64,000 nucleotides of DNA from Nitrospirota bacterium (GCA_030645475.1 JAUSMA010000061.1:1-64000); one strand, 5' to 3'; positions 45,299 to 54,435 are shown, numbered from the stretch's first letter. The notes: a model not told the origin generated them from the letters alone. Numbers and translations: made by a program.

Positions 45299-45340
45299 GA
45301 ACAATCTTGCGGTCGGCTGGATCGAACCGCAAGATTGTTC
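45299..45340. terminator. Second perfect 15-bp hairpin between convergent genes
   Basis: Positions 45299-45313 (GAACAATCTTGCGGT) pair exactly with 45326-45340 over a 12-base loop. No T-run on either strand. It lies past the stop codon of the minus-strand haem gene, so it may act as its 3' end structure. Confidence 0.55.
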
Positions 45341-45378
45341 GGTCATCGACTCGATAGTCACACCCACAGTCTTTCGAT

Positions 45379-45969
45379 TTATTTCACAGGAATACTGATC
45401 ACAATTGCTCCCATGACATCATTGATCTTGAAGTCCCGTTTGGGGCTGTCCGGATGGGCATTATGGCAGCCGATGCAAGCCTGGGTTACCGCAAGATCCG
45501 GATAGACGGCCTGGAAATAACGGGCTCCTCCTTCCTTCACAAAACCGGTATGGGGTTTAGCCGGATGAGTGAGGACCGTGCCCAGGCCTGTCTTCTCGAA
45601 CTCACTGGCGGCGGCATTCTTCTTGTTGATCGGCCAGAGGCTGATCAATCGATATTGGATGCCGACGCCTTTTCTGGCCATGACGCGGCCCGACTCCATC
45701 AGGAATTGAGCCGGGAGCGGCAGCGTATTCTTCTGCTCCCAGTTCTCCGAGGCCACGACCACGCCTTTGGTCTGCATCCGTTCCACGACGTGCTTGGTGT
45801 AGACCTCACGGTCCGCTTCAATCACGGCGTGCACATAGTCCGCCACCAGTTCGACGGGCAGACTGACAGCGGTCCCTTCCGACGCTGCATGGCTCGGCCC
45901 GACTGCGCCGCAGCCTAATCCGAACACCAGGATGAGAGCTCCCCGTAGGAACTTGCTGGAGAATGTCAT
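45379..45969 (-). CDS. DUF3365-type monohaem protein (short form)
   Basis: A 196-residue exported haem protein: signal peptide through PSHAASEG, a Tll0287-like domain and a CIGCH haem motif near residue 165, then PDSPKRDFKINDVMGAIVISI. It is shorter and more distant than the paralogues at 1459 and 8506, lacking the first ~60 residues of those proteins' mature part. It may sense or bind a small ligand in the periplasm. GGAGGGT lies close before the ATG at 45969. Confidence 0.82.
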   Translation of the reverse strand: MTFSSKFLRGALILVFGLGCGAVGPSHAASEGTAVSLPVELVADYVHAVIEADREVYTKHVVERMQTKGVVVASENWEQKNTLPLPAQFLMESGRVMARKGVGIQYRLISLWPINKKNAAASEFEKTGLGTVLTHPAKPHTGFVKEGGARYFQAVYPDLAVTQACIGCHNAHPDSPKRDFKINDVMGAIVISIPVK

Positions 45970-46950
45970 GGTACCCTCCTTGGTTTCTTCATGGACCAGT
46001 CGGCGTCATGCGCCGCGGTTCCATGAAGGGGTGCGGTGCGTTGCGGATAGAAGGTTGCACAATCGTAGCGATGAGTAGGCGGATTAGTTTGTCCGCCAAG
46101 CTGGAGTCGTGAATAGGGTGAGGGGAGCGGAAGCCGTGACCTGCACGAGGTGACTGAGTCAGCTGGTCGCTAGGATCGCTGGAGGAGTGGAAGGAGGCCA
46201 CGTAGTAGGAAAATACCGAAGCCATAGCCCGGTTCTCCCTGTCAGTATGATGCAGCGTGCCCACCGGATCATATGATGAATCATCATACTCTCCGGTCTG
46301 AAAGCTGTCCAACTCGCTGATTCACCACAGATTCCTGTGAGTGATTTCTACTCATGTTCAAGGCGAGGAGACGGTCAGAGTCTTGAACCGGAGATACTCC
46401 TCATCCCGATAGCCGCAGGCGTGCCATTGAATCACCTGTATGTTGTTATTCAACCCCCTCGACACGACCACGCGCCACCTTGTTGTTCATCGCTGCCTTC
46501 TGGCCTACATATAGAGCGAGTTTTATGCCAGATGTACCAATGGAGATTTTCCAGCAATTGACTAGGCAAATGAGGGGAAGCATTTAGGAGCCATGCTGAA
46601 TGAGTACCTAAAGTGATTCAGCCATGTATCTTTCAGGATCACAGAGCATGAGATCATGCTCTCATTAAGTACAGTCCGGAGCGCTGTTGAGAGTGCTGTA
46701 AGGGCGAGATCGAAGGTAATGGAAAACTGATGTTCATGCTGGGACGATTAAGTTGACACCAACCACTGCTGTCCTTGGGGGAAAGTGGGGAGTCGTTCAA
46801 GTAAGCAGCACCGTGCCGGGCGAGAGGAGCAGAGGTCTCGGGAGGAGGACTCGTTTGAAGGAAAGGCTGTCGAGCCCCGAACTCACGCCGAGGGAGTCTC
46901 GCCTGCCGCATTCGATCGGCAGACGAGACTCCTGGCTCTTGTCCCTCAGC
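45970..46950. other. Nearly 1 kb without a supported gene
   Basis: A minus-strand frame of 78 codons from an ATG at 46225 (MASVFSYYVASFHSS) has GGGAG nine bases upstream but no recognisable fold. The rest shows only short hairpins, including AGAGCATGA-GA-TCATGCTCT at 46642-46661. The composition and lack of long frames suggest intergenic or decayed sequence. Confidence 0.4.
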
Positions 46951-47448
46951 TTAGCTCTCCCAGTTCGCCCGGAGCAGGTCTTCGCTTTCTTCGTAACGAC
47001 AGGTGAATGTGCCGTGATGTGCGTGATGGAACGCTTCGCCGATGCGCCGCGCGAGATGGGGGTCGGTTGTGGTGATGATCACCCCGACTGGTGCTTCGGT
47101 TTGGTCCTGGATCGTGATGATGCGAGCCAGAGGATGTTCGGCTTTGACACGGGTCTCTTCATTGCGGGCGAGCCCGAGAACCTGGTCCCGATGCGAGGCG
47201 ACAAACTCACCGGTGAGCAGCAGCACTCCGCTTGGCGCGCCGTCCTGTATCCGTTCACAGGCAGGGCACAGGAGCTCGTGACTCTTCGCTGGGGCAGGGT
47301 CCCATGTCCACCGCCCTTTGTGGTAGACCGCTTTGCACTCACGACACACCGACGGCTCCTGGAGTTTGCCCTTCGCCTTGTATGGATCGTGCATCCGGGC
47401 TCGAACCGATCGATCTTTGCTGTCTTGGGGAAGATGTGACGTCGACAT
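46951..47448 (-). CDS. BCAM0308-like cysteine-rich protein
   Basis: A 165-residue soluble protein with an N-terminal zinc-ribbon-like block (VCRECKAVYHKGRW, then LLCPAC) and a C-terminal part rich in His/Thr (TTTDPHLARRIGEAFHHAHHG). It resembles the BCAM0308/NMD3-related family of uncharacterised proteins. AAAGGAG precedes the ATG. The strand opposite carries a long but unsupported frame. A role in RNA or ribosome binding is only suggested by the family name. Confidence 0.7.
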   Translation of the reverse strand: MSTSHLPQDSKDRSVRARMHDPYKAKGKLQEPSVCRECKAVYHKGRWTWDPAPAKSHELLCPACERIQDGAPSGVLLLTGEFVASHRDQVLGLARNEETRVKAEHPLARIITIQDQTEAPVGVIITTTDPHLARRIGEAFHHAHHGTFTCRYEESEDLLRANWES

Positions 47449-47918
47449 AACAGCTCCTTTATTCCCTTATGTGAGAGATCTCTGATCATTCCGTCAGGGA
47501 GGGAAGTCCCCCCGTGCGGCCTTTCCGCACCGCTCCAACAGGATGCCAAATCGGCACGTAAAATACCACTGCAGAAGGATGCAGAGGGGAATCAATTCTG
47601 CCGAAACCATGGATGGACGAGAGATCCAGATCGCGGACGTGAGGAAGGCGCTCCGACAGTCCTAACTCATCGCTCGTATCTCGTCCGAAGAAGAGAGCAT
47701 ATGGCGTATAGCCAATAGCGTATGGTCTGGAATGGAGAGTGGGCATCTTTGCAGCCAGCTATAAGCCATTCGCCATACGCTCTTATCCCCAGCGAGATAC
47801 GCTTCATGGGTGTCGACCTGTTCGTGACGGAAGGCGGCGGAAGGGCTAGCTTGGAGAAAAGACTGTCGAGCCCTCCAATATCTTTGAGCATGGCGACTGG
47901 CTCCAATAAGTCAATAGT
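47449..47918. repeat. Gene-free stretch with a degenerate inverted repeat
   Basis: No supported gene. Positions about 47690-47720 (GCATATGGCGTATAGC region) and 47757-47786 (ending GCCATACGCTCTTAT) are imperfect inverted copies of an AT-rich low-complexity unit. The stretch ends at the target site of the insertion element. Confidence 0.5.
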
Positions 47919-47994
47919 CATGCTTGGGCTATTATGTTGCACTTGACACCCATGTATGGTCCTTGGTATATTCGTCCCAACAAAGGAGGACGAC

Positions 47995-48888
47995 ATGACC
48001 AAGCCGACTATGACACTCGCCGCGTTGATGACTCGCTTCTCTACCGAAGAAGCCTGCAAAGAGTTCTTGATTCAACAACGCTGGCCGAACGGAGTGGAGT
48101 GCCCTCGCTGCCATAACAAGAAAGTCTATGCCCTTAAGAGCAAGCCGTTTCACTGGGTCTGTAAGGGCAAGGATTGCGGAGAGCGAAATGGCTATCGCTT
48201 CTCTGTGATCAGCAAGACCATTTTTGAGAATACAAACTACCCACTTCGTATCTGGTTTCAGGTGATCTACTTGATGACGCAGAGCAAGAAGGGCATCAGT
48301 GCCTTGCAGATCCATCGCCAGATCGGGAGCGGCGACTATCGCACCGCCTGGTATATGTGCCATCGGGTTCGTGCTGCCATGCGGGATAGCGGATTCGCTA
48401 AACTCATAGGTGAAGTGGAGGTTGACGAAACCTATATTGGTGGCAAGGACAAAAACCGGCATTGGGACAAGAAAGAGCATGTGAAGGGCGGTAGTGCCAA
48501 GATGACTGTCATCGGGGCCATTGCTCGTAAGGGAAACGTCGTCTGCCAGGTGATCGAGAATGCGGACCGCCTGACCATGTGTAACTTCGTCCGTCAAACT
48601 GTCGGCGATGCCGTGTCGCTTGTTGCCACCGATGAGGCTGCAGGTTATGCCACACTCAAGAACACGCTCCCACATGAATCCGTGAATCACGGCAAGAAGG
48701 AATATGTTCGCGGCAATGTGCATACTAACAATCTGGAAGCCTTTTGGAGCTTGTTGAAGCGCGGCGTGATCGGCACGTTTCACCAAGTGAGCAAGGACTA
48801 CTTGCCGCTGTACCTGGCAGAATTCTCGTTCCGGCATAACAACCGGAAGAATGCTGACATCTTCACGCAGGTCGTAGCAGGATGCTGA
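47995..48888 (+). CDS. IS1595-family transposase
   Basis: A 297-residue transposase with an N-terminal zinc ribbon (CPRCHNKKVYAL, then VCKGKDC) and a DDE/N-type catalytic domain: VEVDETYIGGKD, VATDEAAGY, and HTNNLEAFWSLLKRGV, where the last acidic site is Asn/Glu-type as in the ISXO2-like domain. AAAGGAGG lies before the ATG at 47995. The last five codons run GTC GTA GCA GGA TGC before TGA. The frame is intact, so the element may be active. Confidence 0.93.
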   Translation: MTKPTMTLAALMTRFSTEEACKEFLIQQRWPNGVECPRCHNKKVYALKSKPFHWVCKGKDCGERNGYRFSVISKTIFENTNYPLRIWFQVIYLMTQSKKGISALQIHRQIGSGDYRTAWYMCHRVRAAMRDSGFAKLIGEVEVDETYIGGKDKNRHWDKKEHVKGGSAKMTVIGAIARKGNVVCQVIENADRLTMCNFVRQTVGDAVSLVATDEAAGYATLKNTLPHESVNHGKKEYVRGNVHTNNLEAFWSLLKRGVIGTFHQVSKDYLPLYLAEFSFRHNNRKNADIFTQVVAGC

Positions 48889-49004
48889 GTACGCCTCCGC
48901 TGAAGCGTGCTCAGATGAAGTATCAGCCGAAGAACGTGCAACTCTCTTTGCCGTTGGAGGGCAATCTATGCCGAAAGCGAAACCGGTTTCGCTCCATCCG
49001 TTGA
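48882..49004 (+). CDS. Possible 40-residue accessory frame in the IS element
   Basis: Starts in the ATGCTGA overlap with the transposase stop and encodes MLSTPPLKRAQMKYQPKNV and a basic tail. It overlaps the better supported 52-residue frame. Offered as a weak call; it may be non-coding. Confidence 0.25.
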   Translation: MLSTPPLKRAQMKYQPKNVQLSLPLEGNLCRKRNRFRSIR

Positions 49005-49126
49005 GTTTTGATGAGGCCATAAAAGCGCTCCTGGGCGTTACCGCTGAGCCTAAACAGCGCAAGTCACGTGGAAAATCAACAGATGACGTAAAGCCAAGAC
49101 GGGCAAAACGCCCTACTAAATCATGA
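48968..49126 (+). CDS. 52-residue accessory protein of the IS element
   Basis: A small basic protein, start MPKAKPVSLHPLSFDEAIKA, rich in Lys/Arg towards the end (RRAKRPTKS). GGAGGG lies just before the ATG. Small proteins of this kind behind IS1595-family transposases are familiar; their role is unknown and DNA binding is a guess. Its stop meets the end of the passenger gene on the other strand. Confidence 0.6.
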   Translation: MPKAKPVSLHPLSFDEAIKALLGVTAEPKQRKSRGKSTDDVKPRRAKRPTKS

Positions 49127-49804
49127 TTTGGCTGCATCCTGTGGATCGTAATATTCTTTCCAAAACTCTCCAAGTTTCCCCTTGTACCTCTCAATAACTC
49201 CCCAAATATTTGGGTTGGAGGCACTCTGCGGAACTACTATCATTTGACCACTCATAATGTCCTCAAATCTTCCAGTGTGACCTGGTAAATTATCATTTAA
49301 GTACTGGCGAATTTCGCCATGCCAATCACTGAATTCACTGTCTGGTGTAGCTCCCTGCGCAATGTCGGAAAGATAAATTCCGCTAAAGTGTTGCTGAATA
49401 TGATGCGCCCTAAAAACAAAACGATCTAAATCCTCCCTGATTTTTGCATTTCTAGCTTTTACTTCTAAGCGCGCCTCTAGCATCTTTTTGTCATTTTCGA
49501 GAGCTTCATATCGTTTTGCGAAATCCGCTTCTTGTTTTTCTGCAATATCCATTGGAGCCTTAACCCCAAAGAATAAAACTGCACCGAAAATAATCCAAAG
49601 CGCAGCACCTACCCCAATCATCGCAGTCATACCCCAACTCTTATATTCTGTCGGTGCAAAAATAAGCGTGAGTATGGCTGCCGCGATGAGAACGCAAACT
49701 GTTGTGACCGGAGTGGCCCATGAACTAATTCCAAATAGATTAAAGAGAGCGTCCTTGATATAGCGGTAATAAAGAATTGAATAACTCGGGTCGGTTGTTT
49801 CCAT
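49121..49804 (-). CDS. Passenger membrane protein carried by the IS element
   Basis: A 227-residue protein inside the insertion element, in opposite orientation to the transposase. Two transmembrane helices (TTVCVLIAAAILTLIFA and TAMIGVGAALWIIFGAVLFFG) are followed by a coiled coil (AEKQEADFAKRYEALENDKK region) and a soluble C-terminal domain of ~110 residues. AAGGGGG lies before the ATG. Its base composition is visibly more AT-rich than the chromosome around it. No family recognised; a selfish or defence-type role is possible but unsupported. Confidence 0.7.
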   Translation of the reverse strand: METTDPSYSILYYRYIKDALFNLFGISSWATPVTTVCVLIAAAILTLIFAPTEYKSWGMTAMIGVGAALWIIFGAVLFFGVKAPMDIAEKQEADFAKRYEALENDKKMLEARLEVKARNAKIREDLDRFVFRAHHIQQHFSGIYLSDIAQGATPDSEFSDWHGEIRQYLNDNLPGHTGRFEDIMSGQMIVVPQSASNPNIWGVIERYKGKLGEFWKEYYDPQDAAKS

Positions 49805-49884
49805 AGCGCACCCCCTTGGTGAGAGGTAGCCATGGTAGCGATGTCTAACTTGGGTGTCAAGTTAGACATAATCGCCCATGCTTG

Positions 49885-50112
49885 ACCCCGAATCCCTGTT
49901 CTAGGCTAACAGGATGATTTTGATGAGGGCGGCAGGATCGAAGGCCGGGGCGCCTTCGTCGTCGTTTTTGTAGCGGGCGTGGAATCCGGCGAGGTCGAGT
50001 TCGTGATCTACCAAGTGGCAGAGGGCGTGTTCAAAACTACCGGGAATAACCTGCTGGTCAAAATCCACCGGCAGAAGTTTCAGACCTGTTGAATGGGTTT
50101 GTATCGAGCCAT
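49885..50112 (-). pseudogene. Stump of an IS1182-like transposase
   Basis: The minus strand encodes MARYKPIQQ, then a frameshift, then LKLLPVDFDQQVIPGSFEHA and FHARYKNDDEGAPAFDPAAL, matching the N-terminus of IS1182-type transposases (DUF772 region). The reading ends at a TAG where such proteins continue with a YSRG-like block, and the IS1595 element abuts it. The sequence just upstream (to about 50195) resembles the end of such an element. It is a decayed, non-functional remnant. Confidence 0.75.
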
Positions 50113-50258
50113 CCCAACGGCCTCCCCATGAAATTTGGTGCGTTTAATTATCTCATGGGAGATAGGGGTATGGAGGTTTTTCTACAGCCTCAACGTGGAA
50201 TTCACCAGCCGCCGCGCTTCTGGGCGGTCTGGTGGAATGCAGGGCTAGAGATCATGAT

Positions 50259-51011
50259 TCAAGGTTTGCTGCCAACATACATTCTTATCATAGCCTTATT
50301 AGCTCCTGGTGGAGCCATTGTGAATCCAGGCCACTCTTCTCTTTTTGATACCCCGGCATTTGCAGTGTTGATACCTTCTGCATTTAGCGCTGATAGTAAA
50401 GCAGATGCGGCCGTCTTATCAGACTCGCTGGCATCTACCAATACTCCAACTGACAGCCCAATGAATGATCCGCTCCCGACTGCTGTTGAGGAAAATAAAT
50501 TCAATCCGGCAGCACGCAATGGATTTTCGATTAAAGAGCGAAAGTTTGTAATCTCCGGACTCTCTCCAATTTGGAGTATGTCAATGGAGATGCCGGAATA
50601 TGGTTTAAGTCTCTTGGATAAAGCACCAATTTGTTTTTGCGTAATTGAACGCGGCGCTAATCTTTCCTCGATTTTCACTCTTGCCAATCGTTCGCCTTCT
50701 GCGATTTTGTTGGCCTCCGCTGCACGGGCATTTGCCTCTGCTGATTCGGCTTTTGCTTCTTCGGCTCTGGCATTAGCCCCAGCCAAATTGGATTCTGCCT
50801 GCTTTGCGGCCGCGAGAGATTGTGACGCATCCGCTTTAGCTTCCTCCGCACGAGCGTTTGTATCTGCAAGATCACGTCTTAGGTATTCTTCTTTTACATT
50901 TCCCATCCATACGACTAGCGCTGTTGCAATTACGCCAACAACCAAAGCCCCGATTAACGCTATATTGGCAGCATCTTGCCACCGAGCGGCTGTTTCAAAT
51001 GAAGGCCACAT
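50259..51011 (-). CDS. AT-rich membrane protein with coiled coil and C-terminal domain
   Basis: About 250 residues. One transmembrane helix (ANIALIGALVVGVIATALVVW) leads into a long alanine/glutamate-rich coiled coil (residues ~40-115) with repeated NARAEEAKA units, then a soluble C-terminal domain of ~110 residues (YSGISIDILQIGESPEITNF to the end). The ATG at 51011 is favoured by AGAGGA; an in-frame ATG at 51086 adds 25 residues without a site. The composition is unlike the core genes and it lies by transposon remnants, so horizontal origin is likely. Function unknown. Confidence 0.65.
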   Translation of the reverse strand: MWPSFETAARWQDAANIALIGALVVGVIATALVVWMGNVKEEYLRRDLADTNARAEEAKADASQSLAAAKQAESNLAGANARAEEAKAESAEANARAAEANKIAEGERLARVKIEERLAPRSITQKQIGALSKRLKPYSGISIDILQIGESPEITNFRSLIENPLRAAGLNLFSSTAVGSGSFIGLSVGVLVDASESDKTAASALLSALNAEGINTANAGVSKREEWPGFTMAPPGANKAMIRMYVGSKP

Positions 51012-51086
51012 GCTCTTCCTCTCAATTCTCCCTTGGATTTCTCTATCAGCGATAGTCGTTGTATCCATTATTGGGTTGGTTGCCAT

Positions 51087-51408
51087 TTGAGGAATATTTC
51101 GTCATAGATACAGGATGAGGATGATGATCTCTAACTGTCTATTATCTGGTTCCGTATAAGATACCAATTGCCTTGCATGCAGGATAAGACCCCGTGGGGT
51201 CCTGCCAGGATTGCGACGTAAGTCCAAGTGATTTCTTCGAGGTTCTTCTCTGCATCCCATCCATGCGGGGTCTTCTACAGTTCCGTATAAGACCCTTTCC
51301 CCCGCCTGCTCGACGAGCGAGTTTATCTGGCTTGTGGGTTTGTCTTGTTGACCGAAACCAAACAGACCAGACCAACCAAATAGACCAAACAAACCAGAAG
51401 CCCCGCGA
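51087..51408. repeat. Intergenic stretch with short direct repeats
   Basis: No gene. The segment 51348-51400 is a degenerate tandem array of ACCAAA/AGACC-like units. GTTCCGTATAAGA occurs twice (near 51150 and 51281), and GACCCCGTGGGGTC forms a short hairpin at 51188-51201. Confidence 0.45.
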
Positions 51409-53043
51409 TCAAAAGTTTCCCGCCTGGACCACATCCTCAAGGCTGTTGATATCGAGCCAGTGGCCTGCCGTATAGAGCACGCGGATTGGGTACTGCCGTT
51501 TCAAGAGTTCTTGGAGCAGGTGCGGGATGCCGGCTTTGCGGTTGGCTGGCTTGGCCAGTAGCTCCACAATGATGCCGGTGATGAGCGTGGCGGCGCTGGG
51601 TGAGACTTTGAGAAAGCCCATCCAGACCCCGTGGATGGATTCTTTGGGAAGGTTGTCGCCCAATTGCTTGAGAAAGATCTTTGCGTTAAAGGCTCTTCTC
51701 GAATTGGGAATGGTACATTCTGTAAATCCGCCGAGGCGGGCATAGCTGCTCTGTTCCTGCCAGTTGCTGTCGACGAAAATGACGCAGTCACCGGTTTCCT
51801 GGCAGAGGGACTGGGGAATATATTTATTGAACAGCACGTCGCCATAGGAAATGATGGTGTCCTTTGCCGGTCCTTTCAGGGATTGGAGGGCCTTTAAGAG
51901 CGAATCCAGTTCGCCGGTGTCCGCGAAATCGTCGTTGTCGACATAGGTCAGGTTGGGCAGATTGACGGTTTCTTTCTTATATCCGCGGACCACCACGATG
52001 TCTTTGATCCCTACGGCATTGTAGGCGTCGGCGATATGGGACAGGATGGGGATGCCCTGGATCTTGACCATCGTTTTGGGCTGCAGTTCGGTAAGTTCCC
52101 CCAGCTCTTTTCCGCGGGAGGCGGCCAGCACGATGGCCGCGGTGCCCTCGGCGCCTTTGGGCAGATAGCGGTCTTCAGCCTCTTGTAGCTCTGCGGCGTT
52201 TTGCAGGCGGAAGATTTCGGAGACCGGCGCGACTTTGTCTTCGATGGAGAGCAGGTGTTCCTGGTCCTTTAACGTGCGTGCGGTTTTTTGCATGGCGGCC
52301 ACGGCCGATCGAAGCATGTGATTGGCCCAAATCACCATCGAAATCCCATGCTGCCGAAACACGTCGGTGGGGGTCGCGTAATATTTGGTGGGCACGATCA
52401 CGACGGGGCAGCGATTGCCCCATTCCTGTTTGAACGCCAGGATTTCATCCGGCACTGAGAGGGCGCTGTGAATGAGGATGCCGTCCGCCCCTGCCTGATG
52501 ATAGGCCTCGGCGCGACGCAGCGCTTCCGCCAACCCCCAGCCGCAGATGAAGGCTTCCACTCTGGCGATAATACAAAAGTCCTGGTCGGTCTGCGCATCT
52601 TTGCCGGCTTTGATCTTGCCGCAGAATTCCTGCATGTCCGCCATGGGTTGGGCGTCCCCCTTGATGAAACTATTCGTCTTGGGGAAGAGTTTATCTTCGA
52701 TACAGACCGCGGCGATTTTGCGTTGTTCGAGTTTGCGGACTAAGCGCTGCATATTATTGAAGTTGCCGTACCCCGTGTCGCCATCGAGGAGAATGGGAAT
52801 CGTGGTGGCGTCGGACATAAATTCCAGGGTCTCCAGCACCTGGGTCCAGCTGGCTTCGTTGTTGTCACGGACGCCGAATTGCGCGGAAATGGAGAGACCG
52901 CTGCCCCAGATGCCTTTAAAGCCAGCCTCTTGAACGATTTTTGCGCTGAGGCCATTGTGCGCCTCGCAAATGAATTCGAGCTGCTCCGACAAAAGGAGCT
53001 TCTTAAATTGACGTGCTGTGGTCGTGCCTGTGGTCGAACTCAT
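51409..53043 (-). CDS. Phosphoenolpyruvate mutase fused to a nucleotidyltransferase
   Basis: A 544-residue two-domain protein. Residues ~10-290 are a PEP mutase of the isocitrate-lyase superfamily: GIWGSGL near 45, DGDTGYGN at 87-94 and the diagnostic [10 protein letters not shown] at 116-125, which makes phosphonopyruvate from PEP. Residues ~300-540 are a sugar-phosphate/choline-type nucleotidyltransferase ([37 protein letters not shown]), so it probably activates a phosphonate as a CMP derivative. No phosphonopyruvate decarboxylase or aminotransferase is nearby. The mutase call is firm; the transferase substrate is inferred. Confidence 0.88.
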   Translation of the reverse strand: MSSTTGTTTARQFKKLLLSEQLEFICEAHNGLSAKIVQEAGFKGIWGSGLSISAQFGVRDNNEASWTQVLETLEFMSDATTIPILLDGDTGYGNFNNMQRLVRKLEQRKIAAVCIEDKLFPKTNSFIKGDAQPMADMQEFCGKIKAGKDAQTDQDFCIIARVEAFICGWGLAEALRRAEAYHQAGADGILIHSALSVPDEILAFKQEWGNRCPVVIVPTKYYATPTDVFRQHGISMVIWANHMLRSAVAAMQKTARTLKDQEHLLSIEDKVAPVSEIFRLQNAAELQEAEDRYLPKGAEGTAAIVLAASRGKELGELTELQPKTMVKIQGIPILSHIADAYNAVGIKDIVVVRGYKKETVNLPNLTYVDNDDFADTGELDSLLKALQSLKGPAKDTIISYGDVLFNKYIPQSLCQETGDCVIFVDSNWQEQSSYARLGGFTECTIPNSRRAFNAKIFLKQLGDNLPKESIHGVWMGFLKVSPSAATLITGIIVELLAKPANRKAGIPHLLQELLKRQYPIRVLYTAGHWLDINSLEDVVQAGNF

Positions 53044-53983
53044 GGATTCCCTTCCTTCTCACTACCAACACTCATTGAGGCGGTGCCACTCTTGGTACTC
53101 GCTCGCTGGAAAGAATACCGTTTTCCCCTGGAGAAATCACCCTGCATTAGGGGCCATAAAACGTGCGCAGTAAGAGCTGAACGAGGTGGAGCTTCCTCAC
53201 CCTCGTTTCGATGGCCTCCTGCTGGGATACGTTGGGAATGTTCTCGCTATCTCAGACTGGTAGTAGGCCGATCTGTGAATGCTTGCAATATATTTCCAGG
53301 CGAAATGAAATTTCCGCTTTGGCTCTACTGGACCGAGTGCAGACGGCTCTATAATTCGGTTCCCCAACTTCTGTGGACAACTCTGTGGACAAGCACCTCT
53401 TTGGTAACGAAATGGCTGATACGGAGAGAGTTGCGAGCTGATTGCCTGAAAAATAGGCATTGTGGCCCGCAGAACGGACCCCCAACATTTTGTGGCTTGA
53501 CGGGTATTTCAGCCGTTTTACTACCAGCTGTGGGACTTTTTTTAGGATCGATTGATTTCATGCTTGAAGCGGCAATCTGAATGTGGGGTGTCGCACGGGA
53601 GACCTGACTTATGCACAGCTTTTGAAATAGTACTCAGGTGTCAAGAGTAAAAATTCATAGGGTTTATGCTGTTTTTGCCTCCTGACAGAGGGCGGGGGCG
53701 ACATTTGCTTAGGAGGTTTGACGCGGGCGAGGCTGGTTTATTCGGTTTGTCTCGTTCCTCAAGCCAAAGAAGCTGAACCAACCAAGACACAGACTCAGCG
53801 ACGAATGATGGGGGTATGAGATGGGATGGAAGGGTGAGGCATTGCCCGTTTGATTGGATGAGCATACTTCCCGGTGCTGGTGCAGTTGTACCAGTGTATT
53901 ATGGATGACGGAGAAGGTTTTGTGTCGTATGTGACCGTCCCTGCAAAGCCGGTTTGTTGAGGATTCTCAATCTGGAGGGAACC
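53044..53983. other. Gene-free stretch of 940 bp
   Basis: No reading frame is convincing on either strand. It contains the promoter region of the PEP mutase gene near its left end and a group of DnaA-box-like sites between 53372 and 53617 listed separately. Confidence 0.5.
53372..53617. other. DnaA-box-like cluster
   Basis: TGTGGACAA (reverse of TTGTCCACA) at 53372-53380 and again at 53384-53392, and a perfect consensus TTATGCACA at 53609-53617. Weaker TGTGG sites lie between. They fall in a gene-free, locally AT-rich stretch. A replication-origin or DnaA-binding role is only a hypothesis. Confidence 0.35.
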
Positions 53984-54241
53984 ATGTCAACCAAGAGGAT
54001 CGTTTCACGGAAGCGGGTGCAAGGTCGAGTGGTTGGTCGAGAGAAGAAGGGACCGGCTGCGAAGCGAGAGGATTCGGGGCTGAGTCGCCGGCTGCAGGAC
54101 CTGCGGGAGCAGGTTGATATTGTGCTGCCGGAGATGACGGCCCGGATCGCAGCATTAGAGCATCTGTTGCGTGAAAAGCAGCTCTGCACCAGGCAGGACC
54201 TGATCTCCGCGCGCGCGTTCGTGCGTATGCAGGAGGCGTAG
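53984..54241 (+). CDS. Small basic coiled-coil protein
   Basis: An 85-residue protein. The N-terminal third is Lys/Arg-rich (STKRIVSRKRVQGRVVGREK), followed by a helical coiled coil (LSRRLQDLREQVDIVLPEM, ARIAALEHLLREKQL). No family recognised. GGAGGG precedes the ATG at 53984. It stands alone between two gene-free stretches. Nucleic-acid contact is possible from charge alone. Confidence 0.55.
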   Translation: MSTKRIVSRKRVQGRVVGREKKGPAAKREDSGLSRRLQDLREQVDIVLPEMTARIAALEHLLREKQLCTRQDLISARAFVRMQEA

Positions 54242-54435
54242 ACGGCGGGCCTGGCGCCTGGATGCTCGTGACGATTTCATGGGAGAGCGCATACTCCAGT
54301 GCGCGGCTCCCTTTCCTGTAACTGACTCAACCGAGGGGGGGAAATCGTAAGGCGTGAAAGGTGAAACAAGCGCGATGAGCGAGATGGGCGGATCTGGCGA
54401 GACGGGGCATGATTGGACGGAGGGAGGGTATTTCT

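Larger units (their letters stand above)
47927..49876 (+). mobile_element. Complete IS1595-family element with passenger gene
   Basis: A 1950-bp element. The terminal inverted repeats are about 26 bp: left GGCTATTATG...ACTTGACACCCA and right (reversed) GGCGATTATG...ACTTGACACCCA, with few mismatches. The flanks 47919-47926 and 49877-49884 are identical CATGCTTG, an 8-bp target duplication as expected for this family. It carries the transposase (47995-48888), one or two small accessory frames and an oppositely oriented AT-rich membrane-protein gene. An intact structure suggests recent insertion. Confidence 0.9.

Noticed and set aside
45989-46312. 107-codon minus-strand frame
   Set aside because: Low-complexity, no recognised fold; the better start at 46225 is only weakly supported, so it is mentioned only in the gap entry.
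46753-47439. 228-codon plus-strand frame
   Set aside because: It is antisense to the BCAM0308-like gene, which has a good ribosome-binding site and cysteine motifs.
47932-49224. 430-codon minus-strand frame across the transposase
   Set aside because: Shadow of the intact IS1595 transposase; no signal or family features.
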